Origin: Acinetobacter rudis
GTDB taxonomy: Bacteria > Pseudomonadota > Gammaproteobacteria > Pseudomonadales > Moraxellaceae
Length of the DNA: 64,000 bases
Direction: 5' to 3'
Assembly (NCBI RefSeq): GCF_031157835.1
Contig: NZ_JAVIDR010000001.1
Coordinates: forward strand, 352,712 to 416,711
The notes under the pieces were generated by a model. The model worked only from the letters and a program-made list of their open reading frames with translations, was not told the DNA's origin and made no database searches. Numbering within the stretch: position 1 is the first letter of the stretch; each line of letters opens with the position of its first letter. Both the position numbers and the translations under genes were made by a program. Shown piece after piece: positions 26,509 through 35,037 of the stretch.

Positions 26509-29500
26509 ATGCATCAACATACTCAAGAAAAATCAAAGTCTCCTACTTTGGACGACTTAATCAAGGATAGTAGACTAGAACGACTATTCTCAAAAAATGT
26601 TAAACTTTGTTGTGCGCTTCAACTGTGGGTATTACAAGTTAAATGCGATCAATTAATTGAGAATCGTATAGTTTACGGCCGCCTACTTCCTTATAGTCAC
26701 TTTGATAATACTTGGACTTTCAGCGATAACAACAAGTTTTTTACTATCGACCAAAAAACTAAGGCTAGAGTAACTAAACTTACTTTGTATATTCAAAGTA
26801 TTCATTGTGCTGATCTCTTAAGATTATTAAATGATAGGCAAACCATTACTACAATTAGCACAAAACTAGGGTTAACAATTCCAGAGAAGTTAGAAAAAGA
26901 ATTCGGAAAAACCTTGCTATCTCCTACCGATCTGGCTTACCGCCCTGTTGCATATCTTATCAATCGTGATGCTTATCATCATTCACTCTCTAGCCCACAT
27001 GGAGGAGCTGGAGCATTTAGTGCCTCGATTTCCCAAACTGATAAGGATGTATTATTTCAACTGGGATCTCTATATAGCCCAACGTTAACTAAGATGGTCG
27101 TCAAATCCCTTAATGAAGACACGGGTATGGACTTTTCTATTACCGATACCTCTAGATTTGGTGACATAGAATTACTGGTTTTTCCAACATTAGATGATCA
27201 GGAACGAAACTTATTAGAAGTAAACTGGATAAACTCGCCACACACTTTAATAGCTACGTTTAATCCCTCACAGGTACCATTCTATACCAGTTTTCAATTT
27301 CGTCTAAATATCGAAAATAATAGTCAAATCACTTATTCAACACTCGCTTTAGCAGAAAAAAATGAAGATGGATTATTCGAATGTAAGTTCGAGTTAGATG
27401 ATAAAATAAGTGCCTGTATAGATAGTACTGAACTAGAAATTTTCGGCTTTCGTGATAACACTTACACACATGGTACGCTATGTTCACGCTGGCAAATTGG
27501 TTATATTAGGGAAATCCATTTTCAAAACCATGTTGTTGGTCATAGAAAAGGTCGTTCATTTAAGTTTGATTGGCTTGAAAAAACAGCTCAACAAGCTGAC
27601 AGACCAAGAGTAGAAACAGCGCTAACAATTAATCACAATAATCAAGATCTTGCTGGTCACGTCGGAGGACGTGAAGTAGATTCATGGGTCCCAACCAACC
27701 GTGAAATAGTCACTCTTTTTAAACGGCTACATCCCCAAAAATCGAATGGTCTATTCTGCCTCCGCTGGAATCAAGGTAATAATAATGGTCGTTTACAACT
27801 CGTAGAATGGTTTAAGTTATTACTAACTGAATACAAACAGCACCAAATAATTATTTTTGATCCCTATTTTGAAGATGCAGGTTTAGGCCTATTATTACTC
27901 TACGCAGTAGCAAAGTCAGACTATATTGTCTTCAGATCAATACCAAAGGCTCCTCCAAAAGATAAACCTCAACGCCGAAAATCAGATAACACGGCTCAGA
28001 ATGGGATTAATAATCTATTAGCTAATTGTGAACAAAGCCATCACCAGCTAAGACACCTTAAGTTACGCATTTATGGATTGAAGGAAGGTCGTCTACACGA
28101 TCGCTATATAATAATTATGGGTAGAGATGGTCTTCCAATCACAGGTTTTCATCTATCGAACTCATTTCAAAGGGCGGCCGAAAACCACCCATTACTGATT
28201 ACACCAATTCCATCAGATACTTTGCTAGATGTAGAAGAGTATGTGTTATCACTGATACAAGAAGCCAAAGTATCACAGAATCAAGAAAATATTGAAAATA
28301 CCAATATGCGTCTTCTCTTCGACTCTACAGCTTTACCTCCTTCAACACAGAAACGGTACGAGCCATTACTCTTTCTTAATAAACCTTTTGCAGGTGAAGT
28401 ACTTAGTATTTGGTATAGTGAGCCTACACTACACGGCTTAAACAGTAACGCACTGAAAGAACAAATGACTACCTTAGGCCTACTTGAAGGAGAATCTCTC
28501 AATTTATCAACTAGAGTAACAAATTTTCATAACTTTTTAGATCAACAAGCAGACAACTTCAATAACTTCAGCCCAATCTGGGAAATACTTGGAGATATAT
28601 TTGCTCACTCACATACTAATGACTATTACTTGGAAGAAATTGAATCTGAACATAGTTTTTTAAAATTTCTAGCTCATTTTCTCAAGTTATCATTTAATCG
28701 AGAATATATAGAAATAGATAAGAGTTTAACTGTAGTAGACTCCCAATTCTTTACAAAAACCATCGAAGAGTTATTATATAGCCCATATCAACCACACCAC
28801 TTATTTCACACGACTAAATATTTTGCTTTAACTTGGTCAGAATACTTCGCAATTAAATTCTTATGGCAATTTAATCCAGATGTTCTCTTGGAAATTGCCG
28901 AAAAACAAATATTAGATATTCCTACAGACAACCAAAGCTCAAAAATCATACGACTATCCCTTCTGAGCCAAATCGTTAGTGAAATTTCTCTTTCTGTACA
29001 AATCAGGATCAGTGAAATACAACTAGATCAATTGCTTAGTAGTAGTAACGCCTTATTCTACTGGATGGGACTACATGCTATTCAAATACAATTAGAAAAA
29101 CCGAATGGCCTTTCCAAAGCTATATCATTGATAACTAACTTTACAACCGCCCATCAAATACAAGCCCTTGGCTGGATGATTAATCATACTGCTAAAAAAT
29201 CAGAAAATACCGAAACCTATAAAGGTCTTATCACAGCATTACATAAAATTTTACCGCCCAAGATTCCCAAAGATGAATTAAAAAGCTTAATTGACTCAAT
29301 GCGCGGCCATATGAAACAACTGACTTGGGCAGAACCTTGGTTATTCCAAGATATCATTTCTCCCCTACTAGAAAATGATCGTGTTAACGTTGATAATGCC
29401 TGCGAGATTTGGACTCAAGAACTGATTTCAATGCTTGAGCCAGAATGTCCAAATACATCTTTATTATTTGACCAAGCACGAGAAGGCCAAACAACTAATA

Positions 29501-29883
29501 TTTGTGCATTCCTCATGGCTCATAGCAGCCCAGAGCAACAGCAAAGTAGTCTCCAATTGATAAATAAGATTTTGAACCAACAGAAAAGGATTATTCAGCA
29601 GCCTTTGGCTAGCACTTCAAATTGGGCACGATGGGATAAGGCATTGAAGATTTCATTATGGATATTAGCCTTCTGCAAATGGTGTGAATACTACCTATCT
29701 AAATCTAATCTAAGGAATAATGAATTAGAAAAGCTATCCAAGAATGCTTGTAAATTAGCCGAAGCTAGACCAATCAGTGAATGGAGAATTGAAACTTCTG
29801 ATCAATCTTCAGGGATTATAGCATTCCTTAATCAAGGAGAATCTCTGTTAGCTTCAATCGATGAAACAGAAAGTATTTCTTAA
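26509..29883 (+). CDS. Large protein with PLD-like HDR motif, VPA1262-like
   Basis: 1124 residues, second gene of the island. The N-terminus (LDDLIKDSRLERLF, CALQLWVLQVK) recalls, from unverified memory, proteins annotated 'VPA1262 family'. Residues 447-560 look like a phospholipase-D-type nuclease domain: IIIFDPYFEDAGLG (447-460), then GRLHDRYIII (527-536) with H530-D531-R532, and GFHLSNSFQ (547-555). HDR in place of the usual HxK is seen in divergent PLD effectors. The C-terminal 500 residues are helical, with no motif I recognise. It may supply a second nuclease or the trigger sensor for the upstream NTPase. Without its partner the role cannot be assigned. Confidence 0.65.
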   Translation: MHQHTQEKSKSPTLDDLIKDSRLERLFSKNVKLCCALQLWVLQVKCDQLIENRIVYGRLLPYSHFDNTWTFSDNNKFFTIDQKTKARVTKLTLYIQSIHCADLLRLLNDRQTITTISTKLGLTIPEKLEKEFGKTLLSPTDLAYRPVAYLINRDAYHHSLSSPHGGAGAFSASISQTDKDVLFQLGSLYSPTLTKMVVKSLNEDTGMDFSITDTSRFGDIELLVFPTLDDQERNLLEVNWINSPHTLIATFNPSQVPFYTSFQFRLNIENNSQITYSTLALAEKNEDGLFECKFELDDKISACIDSTELEIFGFRDNTYTHGTLCSRWQIGYIREIHFQNHVVGHRKGRSFKFDWLEKTAQQADRPRVETALTINHNNQDLAGHVGGREVDSWVPTNREIVTLFKRLHPQKSNGLFCLRWNQGNNNGRLQLVEWFKLLLTEYKQHQIIIFDPYFEDAGLGLLLLYAVAKSDYIVFRSIPKAPPKDKPQRRKSDNTAQNGINNLLANCEQSHHQLRHLKLRIYGLKEGRLHDRYIIIMGRDGLPITGFHLSNSFQRAAENHPLLITPIPSDTLLDVEEYVLSLIQEAKVSQNQENIENTNMRLLFDSTALPPSTQKRYEPLLFLNKPFAGEVLSIWYSEPTLHGLNSNALKEQMTTLGLLEGESLNLSTRVTNFHNFLDQQADNFNNFSPIWEILGDIFAHSHTNDYYLEEIESEHSFLKFLAHFLKLSFNREYIEIDKSLTVVDSQFFTKTIEELLYSPYQPHHLFHTTKYFALTWSEYFAIKFLWQFNPDVLLEIAEKQILDIPTDNQSSKIIRLSLLSQIVSEISLSVQIRISEIQLDQLLSSSNALFYWMGLHAIQIQLEKPNGLSKAISLITNFTTAHQIQALGWMINHTAKKSENTETYKGLITALHKILPPKIPKDELKSLIDSMRGHMKQLTWAEPWLFQDIISPLLENDRVNVDNACEIWTQELISMLEPECPNTSLLFDQAREGQTTNICAFLMAHSSPEQQQSSLQLINKILNQQKRIIQQPLASTSNWARWDKALKISLWILAFCKWCEYYLSKSNLRNNELEKLSKNACKLAEARPISEWRIETSDQSSGIIAFLNQGESLLASIDETESIS

Positions 29884-29989
29884 AAAGAAAAATTTCCAGC
29901 TATATAGTAAGGTGCTAATGCGTACTAATTTAAAAATGGTATTCAACAAACCACTTTTAGGAAAATGACAGCATATCTGTCGCGTGACG

Positions 29990-30087
29990 TGGTGTTATAA
30001 AAATTCAATTACGATAATTAAAAATAATTCTCGTAATCTAAGGCTGATATCACTTTTGTATATCAGCCTTTTTTATTGAAATGAATA
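29990..30087 (+). repeat. 98-bp direct repeat, right copy (DR-R)
   Basis: Perfect copy of 22202-22299, including the nrdB terminator (30040-30074), 107 bp after the last island gene. It probably terminates the island transcript. Confidence 0.97.
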
Positions 30088-30358
30088 TTAGGGTGTCACT
30101 TTATTATGCTTTGTTATTGAAAAATGACGCTATTAAAAGATCACATACGATCTTGTAGAATATCCTACTTATAGGATGATGAAAATTTCAAGTTATATGA
30201 TATCTAACAATTTAACTAAGATCATAATTCACTTAGCTAATTTTTTATAACTATCAAAAAATTAATTCATCAAAGTACATCTTTATTAGAACTTTTTACT
30301 CACACTCAACTAACGCTTAGTTATTTTAAGTGTCTAAGCGCAATCATCTATTATATAT

Positions 30359-30784
30359 TTAATATCTATTAATAACTTCAAGTATGCCATTCTTAAAAGT
30401 TAAACTAGCTGCATTATAGTACATCCAAATCTCATAATATCCTGACCTATTTTCAATGCTTCTCACTGAGGTTGGCTCTCCCCAAGTAGTATTATTAAGT
30501 ACTTGCCTTTTGGTCATGCCAATTCTTGGATGTATCGGTTTTACCTGTGTTGTTGCAGTTGAAGTAGGAGTTCCATATTTACCCACTGAATATTCTTCAG
30601 AAATTATTCTAGCCTGTTGACCTCTAATATTGGCATTTAGCTTAGGAGCATCATATGTTCCTTGAACTGTCTTAACTAACTCTCCTAACCTATCATTAGA
30701 CACAGTTGAGTTTTGATCAATTAAATCAGCAGATACTGGAAAATTTAATATACTTAAGCATATAAAAATTTGACACTTATTCAT
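30359..30784 (-). CDS. Small exported protein with BamE/SmpA-like C-terminus
   Basis: 141 aa with a weak signal peptide (KCQIFICLSILNFPVSA). The C-terminal half reads RIGMTKRQVLNNTTWGEP, then YYEIWMYYN and LTFKNGILEVINRY. This matches the pattern of BamE/SmpA-OmlA-type domains (GMTxxQV..WGxP, W.Y, F.nG.v). There is no lipobox, so it would be soluble in the periplasm. The gene stands alone in very AT-rich DNA; the flanking 270 bp on each side hold no other convincing gene. Cellular role unknown. Confidence 0.6.
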   Translation of the reverse strand: MNKCQIFICLSILNFPVSADLIDQNSTVSNDRLGELVKTVQGTYDAPKLNANIRGQQARIISEEYSVGKYGTPTSTATTQVKPIHPRIGMTKRQVLNNTTWGEPTSVRSIENRSGYYEIWMYYNAASLTFKNGILEVINRY

Positions 30785-31067
30785 TATTTTTTCTCAACTA
30801 GAGCTGATGATATCTTAACTCATATCACCACCTTGTCGAATTTTATAAGTCAAATATTTATCAGTTTATTATAACAGCCCCTAAAGATGGGTTATATATG
30901 CAGCTTCTATTTCATATTCAACCATGAAGATCATTATCTATTTTTAAATGATTTTTAATTTTTATTATCAAGTTTACATTTATTATATATTTTATAGTTC
31001 TTATTCAGTCTTAGCTTCTTATAAATTATGCTTTGATTTATTATATTTTAGATTTTATTTTTTATAA

Positions 31068-31751
31068 TTAAAAACGATATGTTAAACCCATTTTAGCAAC
31101 AGGTGACCAAGAAACATAATCATTACCTTCTAATTTGAACACTGATTGATTAGGCATTAATCCTTCTATGTTTATACCTTTTACATGAGTAATGTGTGCT
31201 TTTGCTTCACCAACATAATATAGTCCAACTTCAGCAAAAGCTCCCCAGTGTTTATTCAACTGTGGAGAAAAACCAAACCCACAGTATGGTGAAATACCTT
31301 GTGTATAATCAATATACCCTTTTACATCAAGCGCTTTCTTTTTAGAAAAAAGATTTAACAGACCAGGACGTTTTTCTCCAGGTTTGAAAGTATGATGAAT
31401 ATGATATTTATTATTTACATACCCTACGCCTACACTAGTATATAAAGCGCTTAACCAACGGTTATCACTATTTCCCCATGGATGAATATTGGCATTAAAA
31501 AATGATAAATCATTATCTACATTTAAGTCAGTCGTAATCCCTGCGATTTTAAGGCTGTTGTCCCATTGCATATCGCCACCGTTATAACCTAATGCAAAAT
31601 TAACGGAAGGATGAACATGATAAAGTACAGCTGCCCCATAGCCTGATACTCCGCCTTCTGCTCTTACACTCAATGCCGATTTTGCAAATGTTGTCGTTGT
31701 ACATAATAAAGTAAGGCCAAGTAATGCTATTGCTTGATGAACCTTTTTCAT
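31068..31751 (-). CDS. Outer-membrane beta-barrel protein
   Basis: 227 aa with a classical signal peptide (MKKVHQAIALLGLTLLCTT, cleavage near TFA-KS). Amphipathic beta segments follow, ending in aromatic Phe (MGLTYRF), the C-terminal signature recognised by the BAM machinery. Motifs such as WGAFAEVGLYYVGEAKAHI alternate polar and hydrophobic residues as in 8-10-stranded barrels. It is not clearly OmpW or OmpA. Ligand unknown. Confidence 0.7.
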   Translation of the reverse strand: MKKVHQAIALLGLTLLCTTTTFAKSALSVRAEGGVSGYGAAVLYHVHPSVNFALGYNGGDMQWDNSLKIAGITTDLNVDNDLSFFNANIHPWGNSDNRWLSALYTSVGVGYVNNKYHIHHTFKPGEKRPGLLNLFSKKKALDVKGYIDYTQGISPYCGFGFSPQLNKHWGAFAEVGLYYVGEAKAHITHVKGINIEGLMPNQSVFKLEGNDYVSWSPVAKMGLTYRF

Positions 31752-32164
31752 TTCATTTATTCCTATTCATTTTTATATTTACTCAATTGCCTGTAATGGA
31801 TTGTCATTTATATTGCAATTGAGCTATGCCCTTTAACATTTTTTATTTGGCTCATACTGTACTTTCTTTAATTTTTATACTGCTGAGCTGGTGCGCTGCA
31901 TCATCGTTTAAATCCACTAAACTGTCAAACAAATTTTTACGTAAAACAAAAAATTATTTACCTAAAAATAACAATCAATCTTTTAAAGTTTGAATCATCT
32001 GCCAAAAATCAATTTTTATGTAGATTTATTAAATAATTTAATCTTTACAATCCACAGGAGTTTTTTACAAATGACCATGAAGTCAATATAATTTCAGCCC
32101 ATTAGTTCCATTTTGGAACTAAATATTTATAATCAAATTTTTCATTATTAAAATCACGCATACT
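31752..32164. other. Non-coding AT-rich region with two inverted repeats (413 bp)
   Basis: No supported gene. It contains CTCAATTGC (31782-31790) paired with GCAATTGAG (31815-31823), near the start of the barrel gene, and the palindrome described at 32102. It should hold the divergent promoters of the barrel and the hydrolase genes. Confidence 0.5.
32102..32122 (+). promoter_or_regulatory. Palindrome upstream of the hydrolase gene
   Basis: Perfect 9-bp arms TTAGTTCCA / TGGAACTAA with a 3-base centre, 43 bp before the hydrolase ATG. The size and symmetry fit an operator for a dimeric regulator; the HxlR-type gene just downstream is a candidate, without further evidence. Confidence 0.45.
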
Positions 32165-32968
32165 ATGAAACAGCTCACACATCAAATCTTACGTAAACCC
32201 TTTTTTGGACGCTTTGAAGTGCCTTGGTCTTGGCCTCAAGCAATTTCCAAACAAGGCTGGGAGTCTGTTTCTATACCAGTCACAGCACAATACAATCTAG
32301 CGGGCTATTGGAAGGCAGCGGAAAACGCGAAAGCAACTGTTGTACTTGCCCATCCTATGGGTAAATCAGCAAAAGCCTTTTGGTTACGTTATGGGCATGC
32401 TGATTTACTATTGGAAAATGGTTATAACGTCTTAATTTATGATGCAAATGGTTTTGGTGAGAGTCAGGGCTTTTCTTTTGCATACCCAAATGATGTTTAT
32501 GCTGCTGGTATTTTTGCACAGCAAAAAACACCAAATTTAAATATTGGCTTACTGGGTGCATCCTTTGGTGCTGCATGGGGTCTGTGTTCACTTGCACAAG
32601 AACATCATCCGTATAAAATGGCTGTACTTGAAGGTGTATTCCCAACCTTACCTGAGTTTTGGAAGCACTATCCATTTGCTCATGCTGTATTACAAGCTTC
32701 AAATATTGTTGTGCCAAAGTTTAATCGGGAACTTAATCCATTAAGAAAATCTGCCCAAATTCAGCATGCACCTCCAATCCTGTTAATGTACAGTGAAAGT
32801 GATATCTATACTCCACCTAAGTTTGGACATCGATTAAAAGCAGCATTGGAACCACATACATCGGTACAACTCCAAACAGTCACTCAAGCAGAACACACAC
32901 ATATTTTTCGGGATCAGCCTGAACAGTATCAATCTTATGTTTTGCCATTTCTTGCACAACATTTGTAA
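32165..32968 (+). CDS. Alpha/beta hydrolase
   Basis: 267 aa. The serine-hydrolase triad is visible: nucleophile in LLGASFGAAWG, acid in YSESDIYTPP and histidine in EHTHIF. The oxyanion segment LAHPMGKSAKAF follows the first strands. No signal peptide, so cytoplasmic. It belongs to the broad alpha/beta hydrolase family that includes esterases and dienelactone-type enzymes; the substrate is unknown. A palindrome precedes it and an HxlR regulator follows, suggesting a small regulated unit. Confidence 0.85.
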   Translation: MKQLTHQILRKPFFGRFEVPWSWPQAISKQGWESVSIPVTAQYNLAGYWKAAENAKATVVLAHPMGKSAKAFWLRYGHADLLLENGYNVLIYDANGFGESQGFSFAYPNDVYAAGIFAQQKTPNLNIGLLGASFGAAWGLCSLAQEHHPYKMAVLEGVFPTLPEFWKHYPFAHAVLQASNIVVPKFNRELNPLRKSAQIQHAPPILLMYSESDIYTPPKFGHRLKAALEPHTSVQLQTVTQAEHTHIFRDQPEQYQSYVLPFLAQHL

Positions 32969-33011
32969 TTCAGCAGTGACATGGTTTGTTCAAGTAAATA
33001 CCACAGCAAGC

Positions 33012-33043
33012 AGAGAAGCTTTTATGTTAAATTAAGCTTCTCT
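33012..33043 (+). terminator. Hairpin after the hydrolase gene
   Basis: Perfect 10-bp arms AGAGAAGCTT / AAGCTTCTCT with a 12-base loop, 43 bases after the hydrolase stop and just before the HxlR gene. It could be a terminator with a weak T tail or an operator of the HxlR gene. Confidence 0.5.
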
Positions 33044-33077
33044 TTCCTTGATAATGAAGCCATGTAGCGAGTCCGCA

Positions 33078-33557
33078 ATGAAATGGAATGAACTAGGTGA
33101 AATGAATTGTCCAATTGCACGCAGTCTTTCAATCATGGGAGACCGTTGGACATTATTAATTATCCGTAATGCCTTTATGCGTACACGTCGTTTTGATGAC
33201 TTTCATAAACAATTAGGAATAACCAGACATTTATTAACCGAACGTTTAAACCGATTGGTTGAGCATAATATTTTGCGTAAAGTTCTCTACCAAGAAGCAC
33301 CCAAACGTTATGAATACAAACTGACAGAAAAAGGTTTAGCACTATACCCAGTGATTATGGCGCTTACTGCGTGGGGAAATCGTTGGATGAATGAAAACAA
33401 AAGCTTTCCCATTGTGACCTATACTCATCAGGAATGTGGTCATAAAACCCAAGCCCTTATGCTTTGCCAGTGTTGTGGTAAACCACTTACTGTACGCAAT
33501 ATTAGCCCAAATTTAGAAATGCCTGACGAGCAATACTTTCAATCTACAGCGCCATAA
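33078..33557 (+). CDS. HxlR-family winged-helix regulator
   Basis: 159 aa from the ATG at 33078 (MKWNELGEMNCPIARSL). The HxlR signature is complete: CPIARSLSIMGDRWTLLIIRNAF, then FDDFHKQLGITRHLLTERLNRL and YKLTEKGLALYPVI. Four further Cys/His in the C-terminal part (HQECGHKTQALMLCQCCG) form a possible zinc ribbon beyond the usual family length. An in-frame ATG at 33054 and a TTG at 33048 would lengthen the protein, but the family usually starts close to the CPIARSL segment. It probably controls the adjacent hydrolase or itself. Confidence 0.85.
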   Translation: MKWNELGEMNCPIARSLSIMGDRWTLLIIRNAFMRTRRFDDFHKQLGITRHLLTERLNRLVEHNILRKVLYQEAPKRYEYKLTEKGLALYPVIMALTAWGNRWMNENKSFPIVTYTHQECGHKTQALMLCQCCGKPLTVRNISPNLEMPDEQYFQSTAP

Positions 33558-33580
33558 AAAGCCCAACGTATTGGGCTTTA
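33558..33580. terminator. Bidirectional terminator between HxlR gene and gabD
   Basis: AAAGCCCAA / TTGGGCTTT hairpin directly after the HxlR gene stop. On the minus strand it is followed by a T run, so it mainly terminates gabTD, and it may serve both directions. Confidence 0.8.
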
Positions 33581-33591
33581 CTAGCTTTTGT

Positions 33592-35037
33592 TTATTCAGA
33601 TAAATCAATACACATATATTTAATTTCGAGATAATCGTCTATACCGTACTTCGAACCTTCACGCCCCAAACCGGATTGTTTCATTCCGCCAAAAGGTGAA
33701 ACTTCATTAGAAATAAGCCCAGTATTCACCCCGACCATACCATATTCAAGCGCTTCGCCCACACGCCACTGACGTGCAGTATTTTGCGTAAATATATAGG
33801 CAGCAAGACCAAACTCAGTGTCATTGGCCATTTGGATTGCATCGGCTTCAGTTTTAAAACTAAATAACGCAGCCAATGGGCCAAAGGTTTCTTCACGCGC
33901 TACACGCATCGACTGAGTCACCCCAGTTAAGACCGTCGGTGTAAAGAAAGTATTATCTACGCCTAAGCGTTGACCACCAATCTCAAGTTTGGCACCTTTG
34001 TCTAGTGCATCTTGAATATGTAATTCAACTTTGGCAATCGCATCTTCATCAATCAATGGACCTTGGGTGACACCTTCTACTCGGCCATCGCCCATTTTAA
34101 GTTTAGCCACTTCTTCAACTACGCGCTGACTAACCGCAGCATAGATCCCTTCTTGAATATAAATACGATTGGCACAAACACAAGTTTGACCACTGTTACG
34201 GTATTTACTGGCCAAAATTCCCTTCACTGCTTGTTCAACATTGGCATCGTCAAATACGATCACGGGTGCATTACCACCAAGTTCAAGTGAAAGTTTTTTA
34301 ATGCTTGATGCACATTGACGCATCAAAATACGCCCAACTTCAGTTGATCCAGTAAAGCTAAGTTTACGAACTATATCGCTTTCACAAAGCGCTTGCCCCA
34401 CATCTGCTGCATCACCACTAATGGTGATCATTACATCGGCAGGTAAACCCGCTTGCAATGCTAAAACCTCTAAAGCATAGGCACTTAATGGTGTTTGCTC
34501 TGCAGGTTTGATTAACATTGAACAACCTGCAGCCAATGCTGGTCCAATTTTTCGGGTGATCATTGCCGCTGGGAAGTTCCACGGCGTAATTGCAGCAGTA
34601 ACACCAATGGGCTGTTTTAATACCAATAAACGTTGTTGAGTTTGTGCAGAAGCAATGACATCACCATCAATACGGCGAGCTTGCTCTGCAAACCAACGAA
34701 TAAATGATGCAGCATACTTAATTTCACCGCTGGCTTCCGCTAACGGCTTCCCTTGCTCTGCTGTTAAAATTTGTGCCAAATCATCTTGGTGTTTTAAGAT
34801 CAATTGATACCATGTCATCAACAAATCGGCACGTTGTAAGGCACTAAATTGCTTAAACTTAGCTTGTGCTTGCTCTGAACGTAATATCGCAGCCTCAACA
34901 GAAGCACGGCTATGCTTTTTCACCCAAGCCAGCACAGCACCACTTGCGGCATCATGAACTTCAATAACCTCACCTTTAGGTGCGGCAAAAGAAATATCTG
35001 GATGCTGAAGTAAGTAGTGAAATTTTTGATCAATCAT
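33592..35037 (-). CDS. gabD: Succinate-semialdehyde dehydrogenase
   Basis: 481-residue NAD(P)-dependent aldehyde dehydrogenase oxidising succinate semialdehyde to succinate, the last step of GABA degradation. PWNFP (152-156), the general base E252 (LELGGNAP) and the catalytic C286 (NSGQTCVC) are intact, and the length equals that of typical GabD. Its ATG overlaps the gabT stop by four bases (ATGA), so the two are translationally coupled. Confidence 0.93.
   Translation of the reverse strand: MIDQKFHYLLQHPDISFAAPKGEVIEVHDAASGAVLAWVKKHSRASVEAAILRSEQAQAKFKQFSALQRADLLMTWYQLILKHQDDLAQILTAEQGKPLAEASGEIKYAASFIRWFAEQARRIDGDVIASAQTQQRLLVLKQPIGVTAAITPWNFPAAMITRKIGPALAAGCSMLIKPAEQTPLSAYALEVLALQAGLPADVMITISGDAADVGQALCESDIVRKLSFTGSTEVGRILMRQCASSIKKLSLELGGNAPVIVFDDANVEQAVKGILASKYRNSGQTCVCANRIYIQEGIYAAVSQRVVEEVAKLKMGDGRVEGVTQGPLIDEDAIAKVELHIQDALDKGAKLEIGGQRLGVDNTFFTPTVLTGVTQSMRVAREETFGPLAALFSFKTEADAIQMANDTEFGLAAYIFTQNTARQWRVGEALEYGMVGVNTGLISNEVSPFGGMKQSGLGREGSKYGIDDYLEIKYMCIDLSE

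Larger units (their letters stand above)
22202..30087. mobile_element. Putative defence island bounded by 98-bp direct repeats
   Basis: A segment with repeat period 7,788 bp lies between nrdB and the next chromosomal genes. It contains an IS3-family relic at the left edge and two very large genes on the nrdB strand. No integrase, transposase or recombinase gene is intact. Repeats of this length containing the nrdB 3' flank suggest insertion by recombination with a molecule carrying the same flank, leaving a complete terminator on both sides. Excision between repeats would restore an uninterrupted nrdB locus. The island DNA is AT-richer than nrdA and nrdB. Confidence 0.75.

Noticed and set aside
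29909..29928. AAGGTGCTAATG-like stretch resembling the leader of the IS3 relic at 22349
   Set aside because: Only about 16 of 20 bases match, with no recognisable IS end or ORF nearby; it may be chance.
22300..30087. Integrase or recombinase gene within the island
   Set aside because: None found; both large frames account for almost all of the DNA and neither has integrase motifs.
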